Source: Treponema sp.
Lineage (GTDB): Bacteria; Spirochaetota; Spirochaetia; Treponematales; Breznakiellaceae
Length of the DNA: 34,193 nucleotides
Reading direction: 5' to 3'
Assembly (NCBI GenBank): GCA_031275535.1
Contig: JAISOR010000062.1
Coordinates: 1 to 34,193, forward strand
Both the position numbers and the translations under genes were made by a program. A model generated the notes under the pieces. The model made no database searches, had not been told where the DNA came from, and saw only the letters and a program-made list of their open reading frames with translations. Positions 27,668-34,193 of this stretch are shown in pieces (the stretch's first letter is position 1; each line of letters starts with the position of its first letter).

Positions 27668-29419
27668 CTAGGACTCCTTCGTGGTTCCGCCGCCCTTTTT
27701 AAAAATACTGAGGATCCGGGAGATGATGTTCCCCGGCGCTGCGGAATCCCGCTTTGCGGCGGCGCTTGCAGGGGGGGCCTGTTTTTGGCCCCGCCGGGAT
27801 TCCTGCCGGGACGGGGGATTCCCCTTCCCGCGCCGTCCCCCGGTGGGCTGGGCTCCTCCCTGCCGGGGGGAGCCGCCCTGGGGCCTTTCCTCCCGCTGGC
27901 GGGCGGAAGCCGGAGGCGCGTTCTGCCGCCGGGCTTGGGGGGAACCGGCCTGGCCCCTGGGCCTATCGCGGTATTTTTCTTTATAATAGCTCATCCGTTC
28001 CTCGAAGGAGAGGCCGGAAAGCTCCTTTTGGGGAGAGGCCCGGTCCTTGTCCCGGGAATCCCTTCCCTGTTTTTCCTGGTAAGCGCCGTTCCCCGGCGGG
28101 GGGGGCCTGCGGCCCCTTCCCTGGGGACGGCCCGGGGCTTCCCTCCGGTCTCCGGGCCGCTGATGGCCCCGATCCCGGTCTCCCCGGTCCCGGCCGCCGG
28201 TGCGGCGGGGATCTCCCCTTCCGGTGCGGTCGTCCCGGCGGTCCTCAAAGAAACTGGTTCGGACCCGCATGCCCTCGCTGGCATCCTCCGCATAGAGGGC
28301 TTCGCCGGCTATTTCGGAGGGTATCTTTTTCCCGATGTATTTTTCTATATCCGGGAGTTCGTAAACGTCCTGTTCGCTGGCCAGGGTAATAGCCCTGCCG
28401 GTCTTCCCCGCCCGGGCGGTCCTGCCGATGCGGTGTACGTAGTTTTCCGCCTCCACGGGCAGATCGTAGTTTATCACCATGGCAAGGCTTTCGATATCAA
28501 GCCCCCGGGCGGCCACATCGGTGGCTACCAGAAACCGGATGGCCCCGGCCTTAATATCATCAATAATCTTTAGGCGTTTTGACTGGGGCAGATCCCCGAT
28601 GATAAATTCGCATTCGATCCCGTTGATCCGCAGCCGTTTTGCCACGATTTCGGCGTACCGCTTGGTGTTACAAAAGACAATGGCGCTTTCGGGCTTTTCC
28701 CGCCCCAGGATGCCCAGGAGGAGCCTCATCTTATCGCCGCTGGGCACATGGTAGAGGACCTGATCCACCTCGTCCACCGTGACGGTCTCCGGGGCGATTT
28801 CTATTTCCAGGGGGGATTTGGTGTATTCCCAGGCCAGGTTCTTGACCCAGGCGTTGAGGGTGGCGCTGAAAAGCATGGTCTGCCGCCGGTCCGCCGGGGG
28901 AACCACCTTGATAAGCTTCCGCAGATCCGGGTAAAACCCCATATCGAACATCCGGTCCGCCTCGTCCAGGACAAGGAAGGCGATATCCATAAGGTTCATA
29001 TGCCCGGATTTATTCAAATCCAGGACCCTGCCGGGGGTCCCTACCATGATCTGGGCGTTTTCCCGGAGTAGTTTCTGCTGCTGGATATAGCCGACCCCGC
29101 CGTAGAAGCTGCCCGCCTTAAAGGGAAGGTACTTTCCCAGGGCCTTGGCCTCGGTTTCAACCTGTACCGCCAGTTCCCTGGTGGGCGTCATGATTAGCGC
29201 CTTTTTCCCCGTGAGCAGGGATTCGGTCAGGAGGCGCTGAAAAATGACGATAAGAAAGGCCGCTGTTTTCCCCGTCCCCGTCTGGGACTGGACATAGAGA
29301 TCCTGCCCCCCAAAGGCGCTGGTGAGGACCTGTTCTTGGACCGGCATACAGTCCACATACCCGGCCTCATCGATAGCCCGTTGCAGGTCGGGGTGAAGGT
29401 TGAATTCTTTAAATTCCAT
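27668..29419 (-). CDS. DEAD-box RNA helicase with an Arg/Gly-rich tail
   Basis: 583 residues. RecA domain 1: PVQEQ (Q motif, about 26-30), QTGTGKT (46-52), PTRELAVQ, DEAD (152-155) and SAT (185-187). RecA domain 2 has ATDVAARGLDI and HRIGRTARAGKTGRA. From about 385 to the end is a basic, disordered tail rich in Arg, Gly, Asp and Pro, like the RNA-binding tails of RhlE/CsdA-type enzymes that work in ribosome assembly or RNA decay. It lies between a small unknown gene and the ABC-F gene, all in one direction and closely spaced. The exact subfamily cannot be fixed by eye. Confidence 0.94.
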   Translation of the reverse strand: MEFKEFNLHPDLQRAIDEAGYVDCMPVQEQVLTSAFGGQDLYVQSQTGTGKTAAFLIVIFQRLLTESLLTGKKALIMTPTRELAVQVETEAKALGKYLPFKAGSFYGGVGYIQQQKLLRENAQIMVGTPGRVLDLNKSGHMNLMDIAFLVLDEADRMFDMGFYPDLRKLIKVVPPADRRQTMLFSATLNAWVKNLAWEYTKSPLEIEIAPETVTVDEVDQVLYHVPSGDKMRLLLGILGREKPESAIVFCNTKRYAEIVAKRLRINGIECEFIIGDLPQSKRLKIIDDIKAGAIRFLVATDVAARGLDIESLAMVINYDLPVEAENYVHRIGRTARAGKTGRAITLASEQDVYELPDIEKYIGKKIPSEIAGEALYAEDASEGMRVRTSFFEDRRDDRTGRGDPRRTGGRDRGDRDRGHQRPGDRREAPGRPQGRGRRPPPPGNGAYQEKQGRDSRDKDRASPQKELSGLSFEERMSYYKEKYRDRPRGQAGSPQARRQNAPPASARQREERPQGGSPRQGGAQPTGGRRGKGNPPSRQESRRGQKQAPPASAAAKRDSAAPGNIISRILSIFKKGGGTTKES

Positions 29420-29428
29420 GTAGGAAAA

Positions 29429-29629
29429 CTAAAAGGTCAGATAGATGTGAGAAATTGCTTCAGCCGCATCAGCCATGCGGGCCCGTTTTTCCCTATCGCT
29501 TTCTTCACAGGCCGCGACAAAGTCCCGTCTGCCCTTTTCCGGGTCTTCAGGAGAAATAGTGAGCGTAAACCCCTTATCCCTTACCGCAAAATCCTCAAAC
29601 AGCGACACATCAGCATCTAACTCGACCAT
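29429..29629 (-). CDS. Small acidic protein of unknown function
   Basis: 66 residues, rich in Asp/Glu, with AAAAGGAG about ten bases before the ATG on the minus strand and its stop nine bases before the helicase start. Residues about 30-60 probably form a helix (RRDFVAACEESDREKRARMADAAEA). I recognise no family. The good ribosome site and tight spacing to the helicase argue that it is a real gene and the first of the three-gene unit. Confidence 0.6.
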   Translation of the reverse strand: MVELDADVSLFEDFAVRDKGFTLTISPEDPEKGRRDFVAACEESDREKRARMADAAEAISHIYLTF

Positions 29630-29870
29630 TCGTTCCAGGCTCCTTTTAAATTATTTTGAAAGGCCTCCATTTTAGAAACCCCAATAAAGACATCCGGCTT
29701 TTTGAGCCAATAACTTCTATTAAAAAAGCAACAGCTTCCTAAGAATATCACCCCGGGAAAGATTATGCAAGGGGGCGTCCTGTTCCGTATTTTTTAGCAG
29801 ATATAATTCGTCTTTCCATCAAAGCAAAATTTCATTTCCGTCCCATATAGGGGGTGAAGGGGGAAAATCC

Positions 29871-30728
29871 ATGGAACGGAAAAACCAAAAACGGCTGGAC
29901 CCGATGAACGACTACCTGGCCTGGAAAACCTTTGGGGAGAAGGGCTGCGAGGTACAGCTCCTCTCCCTGGTAAACGCCATGGCGGGCCGGAAGGGGGGCG
30001 GCCATTATCAGTCGATAGACATTGTGGAGAACCGGACCTTCTCCGCCCCAATCCGGGGGAACAAGACCAGTGTCCTGGATGTCCGGGCCGTATGTCCCGG
30101 CAGGGTTAGAATCAGCCTTGAAATTCAGAATACGAACAAATATAATATTGAACGGCGGAGTTTTTACTATTGGGGTCTTGAATATATAAGCGGGATATTG
30201 AGGGGCGGGGATTACCGGGACCTGCCGGATGTAAAGGCCTTCAATCTCCTGGGCTATCTGCGGAGCGAAAGCCAGCGGGATGCGGGGCCCCATGCGAGTT
30301 TCCACGCCTATGAGGACCGGTACCGGGAATACCTGTTGGGTACGATGTTCGAGATGCATTTTATCGAGGTTCCCCGGTACCGGAAGATAGCAAAAGATTT
30401 GGCGGATCCGCTGCACCGGTGGATGATATACATGGACCGGGAGAGTCCGCAAGAGATGGTAGAGGAGGTAATGAAGATGGACCAGGGGATACTAAAGGCG
30501 CAGGAAGTGATGGACATGGTGACCCTGGACCCGGAGTTGCTCCGGGCCTATTACCGGGAAGGGATGGCCCTCTCGGACGAGAAGAGCATGTTAAACGGGG
30601 CCCGCCAGGAGGGTCGCCAGGAAGAGCGTCTGGAGATAGCAAGGAATATGATACAGAGCAGGTTCGATCCCGAACTGATTGCCGGGATCACGGGATTACC
30701 ACCGGATGTGGTACGCTCCCTGGGCTAG
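29871..30728 (+). CDS. Rpn-family PD-(D/E)XK nuclease / putative transposase
   Basis: 285 residues. The start (RLDPMNDYLAWKTFGEKG) and the nuclease core with D70 (SVLDVRAV) and E84-x-Q86 (LEIQ) match the Rpn/PDDEXK transposase-like family, which cuts DNA and promotes RecA-independent recombination. The C terminus is also typical: a Gly/Arg/Glu stretch (GARQEGRQEERLEIA) followed by a short helix-turn (FDPELIAGITGLPPDVVRSL). A GAAGGGGGA site precedes the ATG. A TATAAT stands at 29802-29807 without a good -35. It is the only gene of its strand in this part and was probably acquired separately. Confidence 0.88.
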   Translation: MERKNQKRLDPMNDYLAWKTFGEKGCEVQLLSLVNAMAGRKGGGHYQSIDIVENRTFSAPIRGNKTSVLDVRAVCPGRVRISLEIQNTNKYNIERRSFYYWGLEYISGILRGGDYRDLPDVKAFNLLGYLRSESQRDAGPHASFHAYEDRYREYLLGTMFEMHFIEVPRYRKIAKDLADPLHRWMIYMDRESPQEMVEEVMKMDQGILKAQEVMDMVTLDPELLRAYYREGMALSDEKSMLNGARQEGRQEERLEIARNMIQSRFDPELIAGITGLPPDVVRSLG

Positions 30729-30787
30729 GAACTTTTAAGATGGACCGGGGCAGATTAACGGCGTAGAAACTGATGAGAGGGGAAAAC

Positions 30788-31219
30788 CTAGACCCAGCAC
30801 TGCTCCCCACCCTTCATACTCTCTTCCTTAAGATGGGCCTCCAGCAGTTTCCGTTTATCCTCCGGGATGGGGACGCTTTGTTTTTTCTTAAAATCATAAT
30901 GGACCACCACGGCTTTTCCTTTAACGCAGAGCCGGCCTTCCTGCCAGGCCTCATGGTAAACCGTAAACGATCTGTTTCCGATCCGGTCGATAAAGGTTCT
31001 AATTTCCACGTCGTACTGAAAAAAGAGTTCATCCACAAAATCATAATCCGTATGGGCCATGATCAGGGGCCAGGTTTCGTAGGAAAGATTCAGGTTCGGT
31101 TCAAAGAATCTGAAAAGGGGGTTCCTCCCCAGTTCAAACCAGATTGCCAGGACCGTGTTGTTGATATGTCCCAGGCCGTCCACATCCCCAAACCGGGGGC
31201 TTACGGTGGTGGTAAACAT
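30788..31219 (-). CDS. Hotdog-fold acyl-CoA thioesterase
   Basis: 143 residues. The motif RFGDVDGLGHINNTVLAIWFE near the start is that of YbgC/FadM-type (4HBT) thioesterases, with the catalytic Asp in the usual RxxDxDxxGHVNN position. It lies 16 bases after leuD as last gene of the operon, so its natural substrate may be a CoA thioester linked to the leuCD-like step. That link is inference. Confidence 0.9.
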   Translation of the reverse strand: MFTTTVSPRFGDVDGLGHINNTVLAIWFELGRNPLFRFFEPNLNLSYETWPLIMAHTDYDFVDELFFQYDVEIRTFIDRIGNRSFTVYHEAWQEGRLCVKGKAVVVHYDFKKKQSVPIPEDKRKLLEAHLKEESMKGGEQCWV

Positions 31220-31235
31220 GCGCGACTCCCTTGTT

Positions 31236-31760
31236 TTAATAGTGGGCCGCGGCGTATTCTACCCAGCCGCCGGCCTCCACGAGGGCCTTTTCAAAGTCCT
31301 TCAACCCCAGGGGCAGGATCTTCTCTTTTTCCCCGGCCTTGATGCAGAGGCTGCCCTTGACCGGATCCGCCTGGACTACCGCTTCCGAATTTGAAAATTC
31401 CCGGAAAATATCATCCAGAATTTCCCGTTTTAATTCAAGGGCGATCATGCCGCAGTTGTACATGTTCTGGCGGAAGATCCGGGCAAAGCTTTCGGCGATG
31501 ACCAGGTTGATGCCATTTACTTCCAGGACCCAGGGCGCGTGTTCCCGGGAACTGCCGCAGCCGAAGTTGGCCCTGGTAATGATGACCCCCTTTCCCTTGA
31601 GGTCCCGCTTGGGATCGAATCCGGGGAGTTTAAGGTCCTCCAGGATATAGGGCTTGAGGGCTTCCTTGGAATTCTCGGTTAAATATTTTGCCGGAATTAT
31701 TTCGTCGGTATTGATGTCCTGCCGGTCCAGGAACAGGACCGGGCCGCCAAATGTCTTCAT
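31236..31760 (-). CDS. leuD: Aconitase-family small subunit, LeuD-like
   Basis: 174 residues. The swivel domain of 3-isopropylmalate dehydratase or a close relative. DRQDINTDEIIPAKYL at the start and the substrate-binding GCGSSREHAPW (about 67-77) are intact, followed by ESFARIFRQNMYNCGMIAL. It is 17 bases downstream of the large subunit. Homoaconitase and dimethylmalate dehydratase small subunits look alike, so the substrate is not settled by sequence. Confidence 0.88.
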   Translation of the reverse strand: MKTFGGPVLFLDRQDINTDEIIPAKYLTENSKEALKPYILEDLKLPGFDPKRDLKGKGVIITRANFGCGSSREHAPWVLEVNGINLVIAESFARIFRQNMYNCGMIALELKREILDDIFREFSNSEAVVQADPVKGSLCIKAGEKEKILPLGLKDFEKALVEAGGWVEYAAAHY

Positions 31761-31777
31761 TATGTCCTCCTCTGTGC

Positions 31778-33088
31778 TTAGAGATCCTTTGCTTCGGTAA
31801 TATGGCCCGCCACGGCTGCGGCTGCGGCGGACACGGGGCTCATCAGGTGGACCATGCCGCCCTTGCCCATACGGCCGTAAAAGTTCCGGTTGGTGGTGGA
31901 AGCGCAGACCTCCCCCTCCGCCAGGACCCCATTGGACATTCCCAGGCAGGCGCCGCAGGTGGGGTTCGTTACGCAGAAACCGGCGTCGGTAAAGATTTGG
32001 ATAAGCCCCTCCTTTAGGGCCTGGGCATACACCGCGGCGCTTGCGGGGGATACGATGGCCCGGACCGTAGGGGCGGCCTTCCGGCCCCGCAGCACCGCCG
32101 CCGCTTCCCGGAGGTCCTCTATACGGCCATTGGTACAGGAGCCGATATAGACCTGATCCACCCGCGTTCCCTTGAGTTCCCGGATCCGCTTAACCTGATC
32201 CGGCTTATAATCCACCGTGACGGAGGGTTCCAGATCCGCGCAGTCCAGGTCCACCGTCTCAGCGTAGACCGCGTCGTCGTCGCTCCGCCATTGCCCAAAA
32301 TCCTCCAGGGCCGCCGCCTTTGAAGGATAGTCCCGTCCGCCCTTTTCCGCTTCCCCCTCCCTGTGTTCTATGAAGGGCCAGAGATACTCCACGGTGACCG
32401 CATCGGGCATACAGACCCCGGAGGTAGCGCCGGCTTCCACCGCCATATTGCAGATGGTCATCCGGCCCTCCATGCTCATCCCGTCGATTACCGGCCCCCG
32501 GAATTCTATGACCCGGTCGGTGGCCCCGGCCACCCCCAGTTTTGCGATCACCGCCAGGATCACGTCCTTGGCAAAAACCCCGGCCCGGAGCTTCCCGGTA
32601 AGATTGATCCTGATAGTTTCGGGCTTTTTGAAGGCGCAGACCCCCTTGAGGATCCCCACCTCCAGGTCCGTGGTGCCGACCCCGGCGGCAAAGGCCCCAA
32701 AGGCCCCGTGGGTACAGGTGTGGCTGTCCCCCATGATAATGGTATATCCGGGACGGACAAAACCCTTTTCCGGGAAGATGGCATGGCAGACCCCGTTCCG
32801 GCCTATGTCAAAGAAGTCTTTGATCCCCTGCCGCCGGGCCCATTCCCGGAGGATCTTCCCCTGTTCCGCGGTCTTCGAGTCCTTGGCGGGGCTTACGTGG
32901 TCGATAACGGCCTTGATCTTCCCCGGATCAAAGACCCGGTCCATTCCCTTGGAACAAAGATCGTTGATGGCGATGGGGGTGGTTATCTCGTGGCAAAACA
33001 CCGCATCCAGTTTAAGGACCCAGGTCTCCCCAAAGGGCCGATCCCTCACATGGGTCTCGAATATTTTTTCCGCTAAGGTCTTTCCCAT
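31778..33088 (-). CDS. leuC: Aconitase-family large subunit, LeuC-like
   Basis: 436 residues, the archaeal/bacterial two-subunit type rather than the longer E. coli LeuC. The 4Fe-4S ligands are C318 (GSCTNGR), C378 and C381 (NPTCGACLG). GDSHTCTHGAFGAFAAGVGTTDLE and the STTNRNFYGRMG substrate loop are present. TAGGAGTG precedes the ATG. It would isomerise or hydrate a malate-type acid (3-isopropylmalate, homocitrate or dimethylmalate). leuA and leuB are not in the window, so the leucine assignment is likely but not proven. Confidence 0.88.
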   Translation of the reverse strand: MGKTLAEKIFETHVRDRPFGETWVLKLDAVFCHEITTPIAINDLCSKGMDRVFDPGKIKAVIDHVSPAKDSKTAEQGKILREWARRQGIKDFFDIGRNGVCHAIFPEKGFVRPGYTIIMGDSHTCTHGAFGAFAAGVGTTDLEVGILKGVCAFKKPETIRINLTGKLRAGVFAKDVILAVIAKLGVAGATDRVIEFRGPVIDGMSMEGRMTICNMAVEAGATSGVCMPDAVTVEYLWPFIEHREGEAEKGGRDYPSKAAALEDFGQWRSDDDAVYAETVDLDCADLEPSVTVDYKPDQVKRIRELKGTRVDQVYIGSCTNGRIEDLREAAAVLRGRKAAPTVRAIVSPASAAVYAQALKEGLIQIFTDAGFCVTNPTCGACLGMSNGVLAEGEVCASTTNRNFYGRMGKGGMVHLMSPVSAAAAAVAGHITEAKDL

Positions 33089-33111
33089 AATACACTCCTA
33101 ATGGTTTGTGT

Positions 33112-33708
33112 TCAGTCGGTCTTTTTTCCCATTTCGCCCTTGGGAGGGGTGATGATCCATAGGACCCGTAAGGTCCGGGGGCCGGTATTCGCCAGCACAT
33201 GGGGGGCGTCGGCCATAAAACTGGCCGAATCTCCGGGAAGTAATTGGTAGCTCCGGTTCCCCACCGTCAGTTCCGCCTGCCCTTCCTGGACAATGCCCAG
33301 CTCCCAGCCCGGATGGCCGTATTCCCTGGTTCCGGTTTTCGCCCCCCTCTCCAGGGTGATTGCGTAGGCCTCGATGCCGTTCCGGGCCGAGGCGCCGTCT
33401 CCCTGGGGAAGACCTTCTATATGGGCGAGCCGCTCGTAGAGGACCCCGGGACGGGTAAAGGTATCGCGCTCCGTCATCCGGGTTATCCGGACAGAACGGT
33501 CCCGGCGGTAATCGGAGAAAAGATACTCCAGGTCCAGGTCCAGGGCGTCCGCCAGGGCCAGGAGGGTATCGATGGCCGGGGACACCCGGTTCCGCTCAAT
33601 TTGGGAAACCAGGCTTTCGCTCACCCCTGCCCGATCCGCCACCTCCCTAAGCGTAAGGGAACGGCGCTCCCTTACGGAACGGATCTTTTCGCCAAAACAA
33701 TAACGCAT
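33112..33708 (-). CDS. XRE-family regulator with a cupin sensor domain
   Basis: 198 residues. The helix-turn-helix is at about 5-62 (LTLREVADRAGVSESLVSQIERNRVSP). A cupin barrel follows at about 120-190 (HPGWELGIVQEGQAELTVGNRSYQLLPGDSASF). This family usually senses a small metabolite and controls the adjacent operon. It is the first gene of the leuC-leuD-thioesterase unit, 23 bases before leuC, so it is probably autoregulated. AAGGGATG provides the ribosome site. Confidence 0.92.
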   Translation of the reverse strand: MRYCFGEKIRSVRERRSLTLREVADRAGVSESLVSQIERNRVSPAIDTLLALADALDLDLEYLFSDYRRDRSVRITRMTERDTFTRPGVLYERLAHIEGLPQGDGASARNGIEAYAITLERGAKTGTREYGHPGWELGIVQEGQAELTVGNRSYQLLPGDSASFMADAPHVLANTGPRTLRVLWIITPPKGEMGKKTD

Positions 33709-33739
33709 ATCATCCCTTTAATAATGCTGTAGACTCTTT

Positions 33740-33768
33740 AGTATAATTTAAGAACGGAGATTTGTCAA
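33740..33768 (-). promoter_or_regulatory. Promoter of the regulator-leuCD-thioesterase operon
   Basis: Minus strand: TTGACA (33768-33763), a 17-base spacer and TATACT (33745-33740), the strongest promoter in the window. An approximate palindrome overlaps the -10 box (33736-33752, CTT.A.T..A.T.AAG) and is a candidate operator for the XRE regulator. The leader is about 25-30 bases. Confidence 0.7.
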
Positions 33769-33795
33769 GAAGTATATGGCCAGAAGTATATGGCC
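33768..33795 (+). repeat. Perfect 14-bp tandem duplication beside the operon promoter
   Basis: AGAAGTATATGGCC occurs twice without a gap (33768-33781 and 33782-33795), immediately upstream of the -35 box of the leuCD operon promoter as read on the minus strand. Confidence 0.85.
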
Positions 33796-33796
33796 A

Positions 33797-34102
33797 GGGC
33801 AAAAGCATTTACTCTTTATCCGGGATACTCTAAATGAAAACACCGGTACGGTGAGGAAATTACTTGGGGTCCTGTCCGTGTAAATCCATAGGGACCCCCG
33901 GAGGGTCCCCCTATGGTTTACACGGACACCCCACCAGGGTTTTTCTCCACCGTACCGGTGCGTTTTCTCCAGGGTATCACGGAGAAACGCCAAACATTAC
34001 CCGGCCGTTCCTTCCATGGGGGAAGAGGCGGTTCCTCGCATATTCCGGGCGCCACGTGCGGATTTCCCGATCCTCTTTGAATATAAGTAAATGCTGTTGC
34101 CC
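33797..34102. repeat. Large nested inverted repeat, probably a small mobile or REP-like element
   Basis: Three nested arms. Outer: 33797-33813 with 34086-34102, 16 of 17 pairing. Middle: CACCGGTACGGTG (33841-33853) with CACCGTACCGGTG (33948-33960), 13 of 13, extended by A-rich against T-rich flanks. Inner: 33866-33897 with 33903-33932, about 28 pairs with small bulges around a five-base CCGGA loop. The right side holds about 110 extra bases between middle and outer arms, with a CTTCC/GGAAG hairpin near 34011-34025. No open reading frame is convincing. The whole may fold as one long cruciform or RNA hairpin. Confidence 0.75.
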
Positions 34103-34113
34103 GGGAACCTTAC

Positions 34114-34142
34114 TTGTCCATGATTTTTTAATTGAGTATATT
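34114..34142 (+). promoter_or_regulatory. Possible promoter reading off the right edge
   Basis: TTGTCC (34114-34119), a 17-base spacer and TATATT (34137-34142). A second -10-like TATAAAT follows at 34144. An ATG stands at 34156. Confidence 0.35.
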
Positions 34143-34155
34143 GTATAAATAGGGT

Positions 34156-34193
34156 ATGGATGATCTGAATTCCTGCTTATATGTACTGTTAGG
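34156..34193 (+). CDS. Possible start of a gene cut by the window edge
   Basis: Twelve open codons (MDDLNSCLYVLL) after a promoter-like sequence; AGGG lies too close to the ATG to be a normal ribosome site. Too short to identify. Confidence 0.2.
   Translation, partial: MDDLNSCLYVLL

Noticed and set aside
26567..28573. 668-codon open frame on the plus strand
   Set aside because: It lies antisense to the ABC-F and DEAD-box genes, crosses the boundary between them and reads as low-complexity Gly/Pro/Leu. It is a shadow of G+C-rich genes.
32363..33101. Two overlapping 237- and 243-codon plus-strand frames opposite leuC
   Set aside because: Shadows of leuC, whose iron-sulphur and substrate motifs are unmistakable on the other strand.
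33748..34148. 81- and 94-codon frames across the right-end inverted repeat
   Set aside because: They are produced by the palindromic sequence, run through the stems and lack ribosome sites.

Overview
The window looks like a chromosome segment of a Treponema-like spirochaete. That is an inference. It rests on the protein styles, a Lys/Ala-tailed L17, a lipoprotein signal with a relaxed lipobox, an Rpn-type nuclease gene of the kind common in termite-gut treponemes, and base composition around or slightly above half G+C. No rRNA, tRNA or CRISPR array was recognised.

Layout. (1) 1-2.9 kb: a large minus-strand GNAT-membrane fusion gene, then a gene-free stretch holding a nested pair of small mobile repeats. 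Two 158-bp hairpin-rich elements, 156/158 identical, each sit at the same position in one arm of a 19-bp inverted repeat, each with a 4-bp target duplication. (2) 3.0-3.9 kb: rpsL-rpsG with its own promoter and a likely terminator. (3) 4.3-19.7 kb: a near-classical tuf-S10-spc-alpha ribosomal superoperon (tuf to rplQ, including secY and rpoA) from a good promoter before tuf. fusA, adk, map and infA are absent. It ends in a 62-residue four-cysteine protein I cannot name. (4) 19.7-24.0 kb, minus strand: a small four-cysteine protein, prfA (RF1), prmC (methylates RF1) and a long RelA/SpoT homologue whose hydrolase site looks destroyed. (5) 24.1-26.0 kb, plus strand: a single-pass membrane protein and a Pro/Glu-rich lipoprotein with an in-frame 18-bp minisatellite. 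(6) 26.0-29.6 kb, minus: a small unknown protein, a DEAD-box RNA helicase and a YbiT-type ABC-F protein. (7) 29.9-30.7 kb: an Rpn-family nuclease/transposase. (8) 30.8-33.7 kb, minus: a XRE-cupin regulator, leuC- and leuD-like aconitase-family subunits and a hotdog thioesterase, from a consensus promoter. (9) 33.7-34.2 kb: a large nested inverted repeat, then possibly the first codons of another gene.

How it fits together. Most of the window is translation: ribosomal proteins, EF-Tu, RNA polymerase alpha, SecY, release factor and its methylase, stringent response, RNA helicase and ABC-F factor. The leuCD-like operon is a separate metabolic module with its own regulator. The least explained parts are the nested repeats at 2.4-2.9 kb and 33.8-34.1 kb, the two small Cys4 proteins, the divergent and apparently leaderless promoter pair at 24.0 kb, and the degenerate Rel hydrolase.
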